DNA of 64,000 nucleotides from NCBI RefSeq assembly GCF_002215035.1, contig NZ_NKFP01000006.1:3377080-3441079 (forward strand), written 5' to 3'. The notes under the pieces are model-generated. The model did not search any database and was not told where the DNA came from. It worked only from the letters and a program-made list of their open reading frames with translations. The position numbers and the translations under genes were made by a program. Of this stretch, positions 27,591 through 37,679 are shown one piece after another. Within the stretch, counting starts at the first letter, position 1, and each line of letters starts with the position of its first letter. The stretch is from Leptolyngbya ohadii IS1 (GTDB taxonomy: Bacteria > Cyanobacteriota > Cyanobacteriia > Elainellales > Elainellaceae).

Positions 27591-28829
27591 TCACCCTGAA
27601 ATTGCCATCGACCGGACAACGGTTGCTGAGCAGACGGGAATTCCAACTCTGATACAGCAGCCACCTCCCGACTCAGCTACTAGGTCAAACTGACCGCCCA
27701 GTGCTGCGACTCGCTCCTGAATCCCCTGTAGCCCGAATCCGTTTGAGGTAGAACCGCTTTGACCAAACCCACAGCCGTTATCACTCACCCGAATCGCAAT
27801 CTTCTCAGGGCATCCCACTAAACTGACATCAACCCTAGTGGCTTCTGCGTGCTTGTAGATATTGGTTAACGTCTCCTGCACAATGCAATAAACCGCGTGA
27901 GCGATCGGGGCAGGTAATGTGACATTAAGGTTCGCCTCCAGGCTGGTTTCAATTCCAGTTCCCTGGCGGAAATCTTCCACCAATTCGGCGATTGCCTCAG
28001 TGATGCTCTGTTCAGGATGAGTCTCTTCCCTCAGCGTGCTAACGGACTTTCGCACTTCTTGCATAGCAGTTTGTCCAAGCCGCTGCGCTTGCTCCAGAAA
28101 TGGCTCTACCCGATTGCGGTCATGCCGCCAAAGCTCGATCGCTGCCTGAAGCTGCACATTTAATGCGGTCAATGCGTGTCCCAGAGAGTCATGGATGTTG
28201 CGGGCGATGCGGTTGCGCTCTTGCAGGGTGGCGAGTTCCTTGTCCTGTTGAGCGTAGTGCTGAAGCTGCTTGTGCGCCATCAGCAGGTCAGTTCGCAAAT
28301 CCCGCTCGGTCAACAGGGCATTTGCCAACTTGATGACCAAAAATAGCCCTAATCCAAACATGAGGGTTTCTGCAATTAGGTGCATCCAGAAACGCTGCTG
28401 ATATTCCACAGGCACAAGGCGCGTAATGCTCCTGACGTAGTTCACTTGATGTAGCAGATAGAGCAGAAAGGTAAAACCTGCGACCGTCCAGCGTCCGGGA
28501 GCTTTAAACAGAAAGCAACTCCGAATCACGACGATCAGGTACAGCATGGGCAGGATATGCAGATATCCCAGGAGTGCCCCATAGAAAATCAAGCTGATTT
28601 CCAGTGCCGTGTAGAGCAACTTGAGCAATCGACTTCCGGCAGGTAGCCGCAGTCCTAAGACACCCAGCGTTAGCAGGATCAGAATGTGCTGGAGCGGAAT
28701 TTCCTGCTCCTTAAAGGCTTCAACGATCGCCAGCGATCCGCAGCTAGCCAGCAGCACCCACTCGGTGTAGAGCAGGAACGGAAACGGATTCGACTGAAAC
28801 TTGAGCGGCAGTCGCATAGGCAATCGCAT
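27591..28829 (-). CDS. Membrane sensor histidine kinase (HisKA_3 type)
   Basis: 412 aa. About five or six transmembrane helices in residues 15-185 form the sensor part. The dimerisation/phosphoacceptor box is ERNRIARNIHDSLGHALTALN, and the ATPase domain has VSDNGCGF and GFGLQGIQERVAALGG. It is the partner of the response regulator immediately downstream. No extracytoplasmic domain is visible, so the signal is probably sensed in or near the membrane. Confidence 0.92.
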   Translation of the reverse strand: MRLPMRLPLKFQSNPFPFLLYTEWVLLASCGSLAIVEAFKEQEIPLQHILILLTLGVLGLRLPAGSRLLKLLYTALEISLIFYGALLGYLHILPMLYLIVVIRSCFLFKAPGRWTVAGFTFLLYLLHQVNYVRSITRLVPVEYQQRFWMHLIAETLMFGLGLFLVIKLANALLTERDLRTDLLMAHKQLQHYAQQDKELATLQERNRIARNIHDSLGHALTALNVQLQAAIELWRHDRNRVEPFLEQAQRLGQTAMQEVRKSVSTLREETHPEQSITEAIAELVEDFRQGTGIETSLEANLNVTLPAPIAHAVYCIVQETLTNIYKHAEATRVDVSLVGCPEKIAIRVSDNGCGFGQSGSTSNGFGLQGIQERVAALGGQFDLVAESGGGCCIRVGIPVCSATVVRSMAISG

Positions 28830-29114
28830 AGGTTTACGGCGATCGAGTGTTTCTTTTTATTAGAACTAGGGCTGCTCTATCCTGCTATGTGTCTTTCGTC
28901 GGAACTTTCTAGCTCCCATCCACGAAAGTATGAGTTTTGCTCCCCTGTTCGAGGATGAGAAAGAATAGACGTTTTTCAGACGCTTTCTAACAAGCAGATT
29001 CGTAGGATAAATCCATTGCGGTCATCACCGCTAAGAGAAGCATTCTGAATAGGACGTTTTATTTCAAAATTTGCTTCTTTGGGGGAATTTCAGTTAGTTA
29101 AGCAGGTCAAGATT

Positions 29115-29645
29115 ATGCAGACAAAGACACGGAAACTTTTCGCTCGGAAGTTGGCATTTCCCAAGGCAGTTGTAATCCTGGGGCTATCTACTGGAATTGC
29201 AGTTGTGGGTTTTACAAGCTCTGGAACTGCTCAAGTCAATTTGGGACTGGAATCACAGCAATGTGTGATGAACGGAGTACAGCGGTGGTCGCGTGATATA
29301 TCGGTCGGAAATGAACTGCGAACCAGTGCCTTGAGGATTAGTACTCACCCCAGAGCGGGCGGTAGGCGTTCCCAAATGACCTGTAACCTTCGCTCCGCCA
29401 GCACAAGACCCTTCACAACTTTGCAATTGGATCTGGGGCTGCCGGATGACGAATATCGCGCTGCAACCGTATTTGTATTTCTCGATGGCAACCTTGTCAG
29501 AACCGAGCAATTGCAGCCAGGTATGTCCAAACAGCTAGCTCTCGACGTGCGATCGAGTCGCAATGTGTCGATCGAGGCGACAGGGGAATCGAGCTACGGA
29601 ATGTATCCTTACCTCTACATCCTGAACGCCACACTCGTTCAATAA
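29115..29645 (+). CDS. Secreted protein of unknown function
   Basis: 176 aa from the ATG at 29115. The signal peptide spans about 1-40 (AVVILGLSTGIAVVGFTSSGTAQ). The mature part is beta-rich (TTLQLDLGLPDDEYRAATVFVFLDGNLVRTEQLQPGMSKQLALDV), resembling the carbohydrate-binding-like NPCBM fold, though I cannot confirm it. It has two Cys that could pair. It stands alone between the divergent kinase gene and the helicase fragment. Confidence 0.65.
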   Translation: MQTKTRKLFARKLAFPKAVVILGLSTGIAVVGFTSSGTAQVNLGLESQQCVMNGVQRWSRDISVGNELRTSALRISTHPRAGGRRSQMTCNLRSASTRPFTTLQLDLGLPDDEYRAATVFVFLDGNLVRTEQLQPGMSKQLALDVRSSRNVSIEATGESSYGMYPYLYILNATLVQ

Positions 29646-29672
29646 CTACACCAGAACACAGGGTGCTTTGCA

Positions 29673-30356
29673 ATGCAAAAACTTAATAAGGCGATCGTCC
29701 TCCAGTTTTGGTGCGTCCTGGAACAACTGATCCCGTTGGATTTAACCCAAACAATTCAGCAGTCACAGTACACAGATAAAATCCATTTTTCAGATACAGA
29801 CTCAGGTCTGCCGTGGCTGAATCCAGAAATTCTCCATCATCTCTTCAATCTGCCGAATTCCGAGAAGAAAAAGCCTCCAAAGTACACCTACCAAGTGTTC
29901 TTGGGAATTTTTCCAATGCAGTGTGCCTTTGATTTCCTACAATCGCTGCTTGAGCCAGAGAAGGACTATTTTGAGAACCTGGCACTAGCTATTGACGCTT
30001 CAAGTTGCATTGCCTCAGTTTTGATCGATTCAGATGGTTTCTTTGTCGCCGATTCATTGCTTTTCTCTAGAGTTCCTTGGGCAGTTAAGCAACTGGAGGC
30101 AATATTTACGTCTGGACTCCAGCCTGAACTCCATGCTCTGACAGCCCAGTATCAGAGGACTGTAGCTGATTTGAACGAGCATTTTGCTGACTGGTTGCAA
30201 GTAAGAGCGCAAACTAATCGTCGAGTAACGGTTAATGATCTGAAAAATCTTCTAAAGCGGGTTCAGCGCGACTGCTGGCAACCTGACAACTTCACGTCCC
30301 TCGCCTGCTACACCGTGAAACCGGAGGATTTTATGCATGGTGACGGGTACGCTTGA
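29673..30356 (+). pseudogene. Probable N-terminal fragment of a large AAA/helicase protein
   Basis: A 227-residue frame starting LNKAIVLQFWCVLEQLIPLDL and containing YQVFLGIFPMQCAFDFL and LAIDASSCIASVLIDSDGFFVADSLLFSRVPWAV. I associate this N-terminus with long cyanobacterial AAA_11-type helicases of more than 1000 residues. No ATPase motif follows before the stop, so it looks like a truncated copy. If a stand-alone short version exists, this could be a complete gene. Confidence 0.5.
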
Positions 30357-30466
30357 AGGAATCCCATATTTCTTGCATAGCCTTAAAGCGGCAACGGATA
30401 TTAGGCGAGAGGCAACGAACTGATGGTAAAGATCCACTTAACGAATGCGACTTTGCCAAGCCCCAA

Positions 30467-31042
30467 CTATGTTTCTGCTCGCATAACAGTTTTTCTCCAT
30501 TGTTCTGTGCCTTGCTTTGTAGGTGTTCCTCCTTTAAACGCCCAAATATCTCGCCTCTGCTTCGGACCATAGCTGATATGAATTGGGCGATCGCCTCCAT
30601 AAAAATACAGCGAGTCAAATGGCAATTGCTGCTCCAGAATCCATTCCACGAGGCGATCGCTTTCCAAGCCTACAATCCGAAAATCACAGGCGGCTCCGAG
30701 GCGATCGCAGTAGTACTTGCCATTCCGGTTCTTCTCATGTGCCATGTGCTGATCGCGGCTCGGATCAACTCGCCCATTTTTGATTCCCGTCTCTGGGTCT
30801 TTCTGGCTCAGGAATCGCTTTAAATCCTTTGAACAGAATCCATACGTCAACTGAAACCGCTCCCGACCAAAGTGTTCAATCACAGGGTCAAGGATGTGTT
30901 CACACAATCCCTGTATTGCCGGGATTGTCTCTTGTGGATTGGTGGGGTAGGGGTCAATCTGGTCGGCGTACTTCCGGTACGTCTGAGTGCAAGTGCAAAA
31001 TTCCTGCAAAGTCAGGTACTTCCCCAACAAGATTTCATGCAT
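30467..31042 (-). CDS. Peptidase M15A-like protein
   Basis: 191 aa. An N-terminal helical LTLQEFCTCTQTYRKY is followed by a M15-like metal site pattern: DQHMAHEKN (His), GAACDFRI (Asp, as in SxHxxGxAxD) and PIHISYGP (second His). M15 enzymes cut peptidoglycan cross-bridges, and phage endolysins use the same fold. No signal peptide is visible, which leaves room for an intracellular or phage-linked role. It lies convergent with the helicase fragment, and the two may be remains of one lost cluster. Confidence 0.6.
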   Translation of the reverse strand: MHEILLGKYLTLQEFCTCTQTYRKYADQIDPYPTNPQETIPAIQGLCEHILDPVIEHFGRERFQLTYGFCSKDLKRFLSQKDPETGIKNGRVDPSRDQHMAHEKNRNGKYYCDRLGAACDFRIVGLESDRLVEWILEQQLPFDSLYFYGGDRPIHISYGPKQRRDIWAFKGGTPTKQGTEQWRKTVMRAET

Positions 31043-31111
31043 TCAATCCTCAACCTCCTGAAGCGGGAATCCTAGCATTGAACGGTGATTCAAACCCTTC
31101 CAGTACAGAGT

Positions 31112-32297
31112 ATGTCTACCATCTTGACGAAATCAAACTTCATGAGCGGGCTGCAATGCCATAAGCAGCTTTGGCTCCAAGTCAAGAAACTGCACAGAGC
31201 GACAAAATTAACTCAGGCTCAACAGCGGATTATTGACTAGGGTGAGGAAGTCGGGCAGTATGCGCGTCGGCTATTTCCTGAAGGGCAGCTTATTCATGCC
31301 ACTGGAACAGAAGCAGTTCAAGCAACTCAGGAGGCGATTGCCGCTGGTGCATCCTGCCTGTTTGAAGCTGCATTCCGCTTCGATGATTTGCTGATTCGAT
31401 GCGACATCCTGCACGCGACTTCAGCAGGGGACTGGGAACTCATTGAGGTCAAATCTTCCAGTAGGGTTAAGGATGAGCATTATTGGGACGTTGCGGTTCA
31501 AAAATACGTTCTGATGCAGGTCGGGCTACCCATCTGTTCAACCCAATTGATGTACATCAATACTGAAACGTGCTTTTTTCCGCATCTAGACAATCTGTTT
31601 ACGATCGCAGATATTACCGCAGAGGTCGATCGTCTCCTGCCTGAAGTACCCAGTAGAATCAATCAGTTCAGGATGATTCTGGCTGAGACGGTAGAACCGA
31701 CCCTAGCGATCGGCAAACACTGCGATAAGCCGAATCGCTGCACCTTTTGGGAGGATTGCTGGAAGCACGTTCCTGAAGTCTCCATTTTTAGTATCCCTCG
31801 GCTGGATTGGAAGAAGAAAGAAGGATTGATTGCTCAAGGCATTCTAGCGATCGCCGAACTGCCAACCGATTATCAGCTATCGGACAATCAGCGTAGCTAC
31901 GTTAGCAGCGTCCTTGCCAATCAGCCACAAATCGGTCGAGAAGCGATTGCGGCTAGCCTTGCCGAACTTGAGTATCCCATTCAATTTTTCGATTTTGAAG
32001 CCCAAAATCCAGCTATCCCGTGGTTTCATGAACTAAAGCCCTATGAACAGTTTCCCTTATCAATTTATCAATACAGTTGCCAAGTTCTTCAAGCAGACGG
32101 TTCGATCCAGCATCACGAATATCTGCACACTGATCAGTCCGACCCTAGACCAAAATTGATTGCAGCCCTGACGACAGACATTAGCCCCGACAGGCTCGGT
32201 TGTCATGTACCACAGATCCTTTGAAGCCAGCCTGCTGAGAAAACTTGCCGCAGATTCTAGCAATAGTAAAATTTACCAAGCCTTTCTTGATTCGTAA
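31112..32297 (+). pseudogene. Decayed DUF2779 protein gene
   Basis: The reading frame opens at ATG 31112 (MSTILTKSNFMSGLQCHKQLWL, a DUF2779 start) but is cut by TAG at 31238-31240. It resumes as CLFEAAFRFDDLLIRCDIL...WELIEVKSS (a nuclease-like core), then has cysteines CDKPNRCTFWEDCWKH. Near 32190 the frame shifts: the sense continues in another frame as SVVMYHRSFEASLLRKLAAD and ends at 32297. The normal C-terminus is missing. Three lesions show this is no longer a functional gene. Confidence 0.8.
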
Positions 32298-32923
32298 TCT
32301 GATCAATGTTGAGCTAATCGTGCGTCAGGATAACCAACAGCGCATTAAGCAGCAGGTTATATGTCCGTTTGCCTACCTATATTAAGCAGCGATAAATGTA
32401 TAAAATACTACAAATATCTATGTACTCTACTTACTTTGGTTCAAATGCTTTCGGGTCTAATTTCTAAACCGTAGTGGAGAAGTATCTTAACCCAAGCCAA
32501 GACAATAGTAACTATTGATTAGCTTCGATAATCTTGAAAGAAAAAAACTAAAGCTTACTTTTGTCTCTCTGTACTGTAGTGATGCAATAATTGTCTAGAC
32601 CAAGTGATGCGGATTGCTCCTCAAAAAATCATATCGAAAGGCTTGGCACATTAAGTAAAAAGTTTTACTCTGAAGAAAACGCTCTAGGGCACAGTTGTAG
32701 TTAAAACTGATCTTCAGCTTTAAACTAGATTTTTCTGTATAGTATCTGACAACAGCGACACTAATGACATACCTAGTTTGCATTTATTACCTAAGGCGAG
32801 TACAAACACTTACTCTTTCGTCGAGTTTGCTACACATGCTAGAGTTCATACTCCATAGTAGTTCAAAGAAGTCCACAAATGCTGTAGTTGGTACTTAGGA
32901 ATGTTGCGTGGAGCAAGATTGAA
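32298..32923. other. AT-rich spacer before the EACC1-caspase module
   Basis: About 625 bp of AT-rich sequence with no coding pattern on either strand and no RNA gene that I recognise. The AT content rises here and stays higher through about 41.6 kb, suggesting a separate origin for the following modules. Confidence 0.5.
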
Positions 32924-33301
32924 ATGGCGCACGACCAAAATGTAAAACTTTTAATTGCCATAAAGAACTCTGACCTGGATGAGGAAGAACTAGAAAAAGC
33001 AGTTCAAACCCTCTTCCTTCAGATTCGCGAGATGAACGAGGTCGAGTCAGTTAACCGAGTATTCGATTCAGCGCCCCCAGAAGGAAACAAATCATTGGGA
33101 GGTTTCATAGTTGGAGTTCTAACTGCTGAAGTTAACTTTGCTAATGCAAAAGCAGTGTTTAGATTCTTAGGAGATCGACTAGGAGGCAAAGACATTGAAT
33201 TAGAGGTAGAAGCTAACGGTAAAAAACTAAAGGTTAAGGCAAGTAGCCGAGAAGAGCTAGATTATGCAATTCGAGCAGCACAGGATTTCATCAAAGAGTA
33301 A
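32924..33301 (+). CDS. EACC1 (effector-associated constant component) protein
   Basis: 125 aa from the ATG at 32924. It has the compact layout of EACC1: a beta-alpha start (MAHDQNVKLLIAIKNSD), DEEELEKAVQTLFLQIREMNEV, then SLGGFIVGVLTAEV and a C-terminal IELEVEANGKKLKVKASSREEL. EACC1 proteins are small partners of conflict-system effectors, as described by comparative genomics. The gene is 108 bp upstream of a caspase-like protease on the same strand, exactly the expected association. Confidence 0.75.
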   Translation: MAHDQNVKLLIAIKNSDLDEEELEKAVQTLFLQIREMNEVESVNRVFDSAPPEGNKSLGGFIVGVLTAEVNFANAKAVFRFLGDRLGGKDIELEVEANGKKLKVKASSREELDYAIRAAQDFIKE

Positions 33302-33409
33302 TTCTATTTACTTCTCTTGGAGAACTAGCTTAGAAGAAGCAGATAGAGATGCCTTTTTCCTCATCTGTTTATAGACATCATTAGCTGTTGTTAGAGGTAG
33401 TAGCTTACT

Positions 33410-35185
33410 ATGACAGGGCAGAGGTATCTAAAGTCAGCCTTATTGATAGGAGTAAGCGAGTACGATTCAAGTTTTAATCCGCTGCCTAGTGCCGTGAGAG
33501 ATGTAACAGCATTGCATCGGGTTCTAAAGCATTCAGATATGGGCAGCTTTGATGAAGTTGAACAATTGCTAAATCCAAATCGACAGATAATGGAGGAGAG
33601 AATTGAAACTTGGTTCAGAAATCATGGCAGAGATGACTTACTATTACTATTCTTTTCGGGGCATGGAGTTATAGATGAAAATGGCAAACTTTACCTAGCA
33701 ACTACCCAAACCCGAAAGGATAGAGGGGGATTAATTACGACAACAGCCGTTGCTGCAAGCACAATACATGAGTGCATGAAAAAGTACCGTTCAAAGCGAC
33801 AAGTAATTATTTTAGATTGTTGTTTTAGCGGAGCGTTTGCTGAAGGGTGGTCAATCAAGAATGGTGGCTCTTTAAATATAAAGAGCGAGCTAGGAGCAGA
33901 AGGTCGAGTTGTCCTTACATCCTCAACCTCAACTCAATACTCCTTCGAGCAAACTTCTGGTTTATCCATATATACTCAATACTTAGTAGAAGGAATTGAA
34001 ACTGGTGCTGCTGATAGAGACAAGGACGGATTGATTTCCGTTGATGAGCTACATGAATATGCTAGTAGTAAGGTTCATGAAGCTGCACCAAGTATGAGTC
34101 CTAAAATTATAGTTTTAAAGGATGAGGGCTTCAAGATTCTAATTGCTAAAGCGCCAGTAAATGATCCAGGACTGATATTCCGTAGAGAAGTAGAGAACCG
34201 TGTTAAACCCATCGCAATATCCGCAACTGGATTCAGGACGCATGGAATTTCTAAAACTGGACGCAAAATACTTGATCAATTGCGAGATCAGTTAGGTTTA
34301 GAGCATCAAGAAGCTCGTAGGATTGAGGCTTCTGTTCTGGAGCCTTTACGAATTTATGAAAGAAAGTTGTACGAATACGAACAGGCACATCGAGAAGCTA
34401 TAGAGTTAGAGTATCCTTTGCTGCAACATAGTCTTCAAGAGTTGAAGCGTCTTCAGCAAATTTTAGGGCTTCGAGATCAAGATATTGAATTGATTGCTAC
34501 TCAGCTAGAAATAGAGTACTGCGAAAGAAGCGAAGAATATCAGAAGAAGTTGCAACAGTATGAGAAAACCTTCTTAGAAGCAGGGAAAAAAGAGTACCCA
34601 TTTAGCTACTATACAAGGCAAATTCTCAAGAAGTTACAGAAGGAACTACTGCTGAGTGATCAAGATGTTGAAGCAATTGAGGCTAGAAACGCTTCTATTC
34701 TTGATGTGCAAAAGAGAAGTTATCAGCAAAACCTACAGCAGTATGAGAGGGCATTCGCGCAGCTTATTGCTCGCGATGATTCTGTAAATGATGAAATGCG
34801 ACAGCAACTTAAACAACTCCAGCTATCTCTTAATCTATATAAGGAAGACATAGATATTCTTGAAAATAAAGTTGCTTCTCAAATATTTATAGAGAGAAGA
34901 GAGTATCAGAGGAAATTAACTCAATACGAGCAGGAGTTCTCAAAGTTAGCTCATCAGGGGTTCCCACTAAGTAGTAGCTCTCGCAATCAACTAATAGAAC
35001 TGCAACGTGCCTTGAATCTCAAGAATGAAGATATTATCATTATTGAAGGAAAAGCTGTACCAAAAGGAAGCAGTACCAACCTTCTAGCGGAGAATGACGA
35101 AACTTTGGATAACGTCTTATTTGAGAACCCCAAACCCAAGCCTAAGGTGATGAAGTTTCTCCGTTCCATACTGGACGATAACTAA
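33410..35185 (+). CDS. Caspase-like protease (C14/metacaspase type) with tandem helical repeats
   Basis: 591 aa. Residues 1-250 are the caspase fold with catalytic His85 in FFSGHG and Cys138 in LDCCFSG. A D-x-D-x-D-like loop DRDKDGLISVDE (about 205-216) could bind calcium. From about residue 275 on, four or five repeats of roughly 62 residues follow, each with YERKLYEYEQA / YQKKLQQYEKT / YQQNLQQYERA / YQRKLTQYEQE and a LxLxxxDIxxIE helix. These probably form an elongated sensor or protein-binding arm. With EACC1 upstream, this is a likely suicide-type defence effector (inference). Confidence 0.85.
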   Translation: MTGQRYLKSALLIGVSEYDSSFNPLPSAVRDVTALHRVLKHSDMGSFDEVEQLLNPNRQIMEERIETWFRNHGRDDLLLLFFSGHGVIDENGKLYLATTQTRKDRGGLITTTAVAASTIHECMKKYRSKRQVIILDCCFSGAFAEGWSIKNGGSLNIKSELGAEGRVVLTSSTSTQYSFEQTSGLSIYTQYLVEGIETGAADRDKDGLISVDELHEYASSKVHEAAPSMSPKIIVLKDEGFKILIAKAPVNDPGLIFRREVENRVKPIAISATGFRTHGISKTGRKILDQLRDQLGLEHQEARRIEASVLEPLRIYERKLYEYEQAHREAIELEYPLLQHSLQELKRLQQILGLRDQDIELIATQLEIEYCERSEEYQKKLQQYEKTFLEAGKKEYPFSYYTRQILKKLQKELLLSDQDVEAIEARNASILDVQKRSYQQNLQQYERAFAQLIARDDSVNDEMRQQLKQLQLSLNLYKEDIDILENKVASQIFIERREYQRKLTQYEQEFSKLAHQGFPLSSSSRNQLIELQRALNLKNEDIIIIEGKAVPKGSSTNLLAENDETLDNVLFENPKPKPKVMKFLRSILDDN

Positions 35186-35239
35186 AAATATAAAAATCTC
35201 TATCTTGGTAAAGCAAAAATTAAAGGACTTCACGACTAT

Positions 35240-35845
35240 ATGATGCAATCGCAAAACATATCGAAGGGTGAGATTAGAATCGAGACTAGTTTGCTTCAAA
35301 GAGCAGTCGAAGACGATCAACAAGCTTTGATAGTCATGTTCAAGCAATTTATCTCAGAGGATGAGCAATGTTATTTCCTTCAATATCTTGGTATTGAAGG
35401 CTTCTGGGGATTTGGAGTGCGGAGTTTTGGATGCCTAACCGATCGCAGGGTTGCTACAATACAAGTCGGTTTTCTGGGGGAGGTAACCTATCAAGACGGC
35501 TTTTTGGAGTTCATCAATAGTTGCGTCATTTATCAACCCTCCAAGCTATATCTCTACATATATGTCTTACTTATAGCTTCTCTTCCCTTATGGTCTTTCC
35601 TCCTCCCTACTGGTTTCCCAGCAAACGTAGTTGCTTTTCTCATTACTTCTGCTTTGTCAATACTTCTTTTTCCTCTTGCGGTAAGGCTGTATTATCGATT
35701 CTTTAAATGTGGTCTTGTTTTCTGGGTCAGAGAGGGAGTTCCTGTGTATATATTTGCTAATCGCAAATTTCTGAGAAGAGCTAACTCTCTATTCCGAAAT
35801 TCTGTTATTGCAAGGGAACAGCGTATTAAACAATTAAGAAATTAA
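35240..35845 (+). CDS. Two-helix membrane protein downstream of the caspase
   Basis: 201 aa. Residues about 60-110 form a soluble PH-like beta segment (FWGFGVRSFGCLTDRRVATIQVGFLGEVTY), then two transmembrane helices (LYIYVLLIASLPLWSFLLP and VVAFLITSALSILLFPLAVRLYY), then a basic tail. It starts 54 bp after the caspase gene on the same strand and may be cotranscribed with it. A membrane partner or substrate of the protease is possible. I do not recognise the family. Confidence 0.65.
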   Translation: MMQSQNISKGEIRIETSLLQRAVEDDQQALIVMFKQFISEDEQCYFLQYLGIEGFWGFGVRSFGCLTDRRVATIQVGFLGEVTYQDGFLEFINSCVIYQPSKLYLYIYVLLIASLPLWSFLLPTGFPANVVAFLITSALSILLFPLAVRLYYRFFKCGLVFWVREGVPVYIFANRKFLRRANSLFRNSVIAREQRIKQLRN

Positions 35846-35917
35846 AGAGACGGTAATCATATATGGTTGTTTTGAAAGCTTTTGAAATCAGACCAATATC
35901 TTAGTGTTTAGAGGGCT

Positions 35918-36511
35918 ATGACTAAGAGAATATTAAACCACTCCTTTAATTTTCTTCTGAAAGCAGTCTTTTTTACGATTCTTACTCAGCTTGAATTAAT
36001 AGCTCAAGCATTGCCTCAAAGCACTATATCAATCGAACAGCAGGCAACTACAAGAGTTTCGTTAGATCTCCCGATTGTTATTCCAGACTTACCCCCTCTG
36101 CAACTGACCTTGCCTGAATCTGAGGAAGTTCGGCTGCTACTGCGGTTACGTGAACGGAAGGTATATGTATATCGCGGAAAAGCATTGATATCCAGATACC
36201 CTGTGGCTGTTGGTAGAGCGGGATGGGAAACGCCAACTGGAAGCTTTAGGGTAATTCAAATGTTAGAAAATCCAGGATGGACCAATCCATTTACTGGAGA
36301 AGTTGTTTCTCCGGGTCCTCAAAATCCCTTAGGAGAAAGGTGGATTGCATTCTGGACTAATGGCGAACAGTACATAGGATTTCACGGAACTCCTGATAGA
36401 GAATCAGTTGGTAGAGCAGCCTCTCATGGATGTGTTCGCATGTTCAACGAACATATTCGAGATTTATATTCCTTAGTAGCTATCGGAACATCTGTAACGG
36501 TTGAACCTTAA
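35918..36511 (+). CDS. L,D-transpeptidase (YkuD family), exported
   Basis: 197 aa with an N-terminal signal helix (LLKAVFFTILTQLELIAQALPQ). The catalytic domain has VAVGRAGWETPTGSFRV, YIGFHGT and the active-site motif ASHGCVRM. It forms 3-3 cross-links or anchors proteins in peptidoglycan. It is about 72 bp after the membrane protein on the same strand, but a link to the caspase module is not established. Confidence 0.88.
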   Translation: MTKRILNHSFNFLLKAVFFTILTQLELIAQALPQSTISIEQQATTRVSLDLPIVIPDLPPLQLTLPESEEVRLLLRLRERKVYVYRGKALISRYPVAVGRAGWETPTGSFRVIQMLENPGWTNPFTGEVVSPGPQNPLGERWIAFWTNGEQYIGFHGTPDRESVGRAASHGCVRMFNEHIRDLYSLVAIGTSVTVEP

Positions 36512-37149
36512 GAGTACTGTGACCTTGCCATTGTACATACTTAAATTGATCAACTAGTAATATTCAAAATTGCATATTAAACTTTATACAATCTCCACTA
36601 AATTCCAGTTTCAACTGCCATTTTTAAAGTTTCTCTAGGTTTTTCAAGGATTAGTTCGCAATATTGTTAGAGAATCTGTAAACCTACGGAATGGTAGATA
36701 AAACCAAAGTTTCCACTGACAGCCTTATGTCGTTGGTATTCAAATCATTACAGAATGCTCAGAAGCGATAATTACGGATTCGCGAGTTCAAAAGATTAGA
36801 TCAGGTATAGTACTTTTGCGGTACGTGAGGTACGAAGCGATGTATAAAACCCCTTCAGAATTAGCTTCTGCTATACCTTGTCTAGCTCGAAACCACTGTA
36901 CTTGATATGAAGTTTAAGAATGGCAGCAACAAGGCGATTTAAAGCTAAGCCAGGAAGCTGTTTAATGCTTCTGCGTACAACAGATTTGACAATAGTTTCT
37001 ATAAGTAAATTGATGACTATCTTGATCAGCCGAACTCAGTGTGAACTAACATAGTGCGATTTCACAAGATAGCGCCAATAGGAGAGAGCCTTGGTTCTCC
37101 AAAACATGTTCAGTAGCAACCAAAGCTCTCAATCCCATTAACCATCTAG
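36512..37149. other. Intergenic stretch, nothing recognised
   Basis: About 640 bp of AT-rich DNA. I see short tandem echoes such as GGTACGTGAGGTACG near 36822 but no gene, hairpin or RNA that I can support. Confidence 0.5.
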
Positions 37150-37521
37150 CTACCACAGTGCTGGAGGATTTGTGTTAGGCGCAGGAGTAGGTGCTGGTGC
37201 AGGTGCTGGTGCAGGCGCAGGAGTAGGTGCAGGTGCTGGTGCAGGCGCAGGAGTAGGTGCAGGTGCTGGTGCTGGTGCAGGCGCAGGAGTAGGTGCAGGC
37301 GCTGGTGCTGGTGCTGGTGCTGGTGCTGGTGCTGGTGCAGGCGCAGGAGTAGGTGCAGGCGCAGGTGCAGGTGCAGGTGCAGGCGCAGGAGTAGGTGGCA
37401 CTTCTGGTTGTGCAACAGCAACTTCAGTAATGGTAGGACTTAACCCTGTAACAAGAATTGAAGCAACAGCAAAGGTTAAACGTACAACGAGCTTAGTAGA
37501 TTTCTGATTTCTATACATCAC
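37150..37521 (-). CDS. Exported Pro-Ala repeat protein
   Basis: 123 aa. A signal peptide (VVRLTFAVASILVTGLSPTITEVAVA) is followed by about 75 residues of almost pure Pro-Ala dipeptides with regular Thr (PAPAPTPAPAP), ending PNTNPPALW. Pro-Ala arms usually act as extended spacers in the cell envelope. Here the spacer is attached to nothing, so the gene may have lost a C-terminal domain or be a stand-alone wall peptide. Confidence 0.65.
   Translation of the reverse strand: MMYRNQKSTKLVVRLTFAVASILVTGLSPTITEVAVAQPEVPPTPAPAPAPAPAPAPTPAPAPAPAPAPAPAPAPAPTPAPAPAPAPAPTPAPAPAPAPTPAPAPAPAPAPTPAPNTNPPALW
37173..37395. repeat. Short tandem repeat coding the Pro-Ala tract
   Basis: Units of GGTGCA, GGTGCT and GGCGCAGGAGTA repeat over about 220 bp. 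The higher-order unit GCAGGCGCAGGAGTAGGTGC recurs several times. Such a tract can change length by slippage in steps of 6 or 12 bases, keeping the frame. Confidence 0.8.
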
Positions 37522-37679
37522 TCACACCTTGAATCGTAGAGGGCACTTGTCGAACAACTTTAAACTATTCCTTCACTAAGGAAACATCAAGTTTTTATTA
37601 ATGTCAAGTATTATGTAGCATTGAAATCTAAATAGACTTCAATGAATTTTACTAGTTCAATTCAATAAATAAAATCCCT

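Noticed and set aside
37172-37507. A plus-strand frame giving a Gly-Ala repeat protein
   Set aside because: It is the antisense of the Pro-Ala gene. The minus frame has a proper signal peptide and start, while the plus frame does not.
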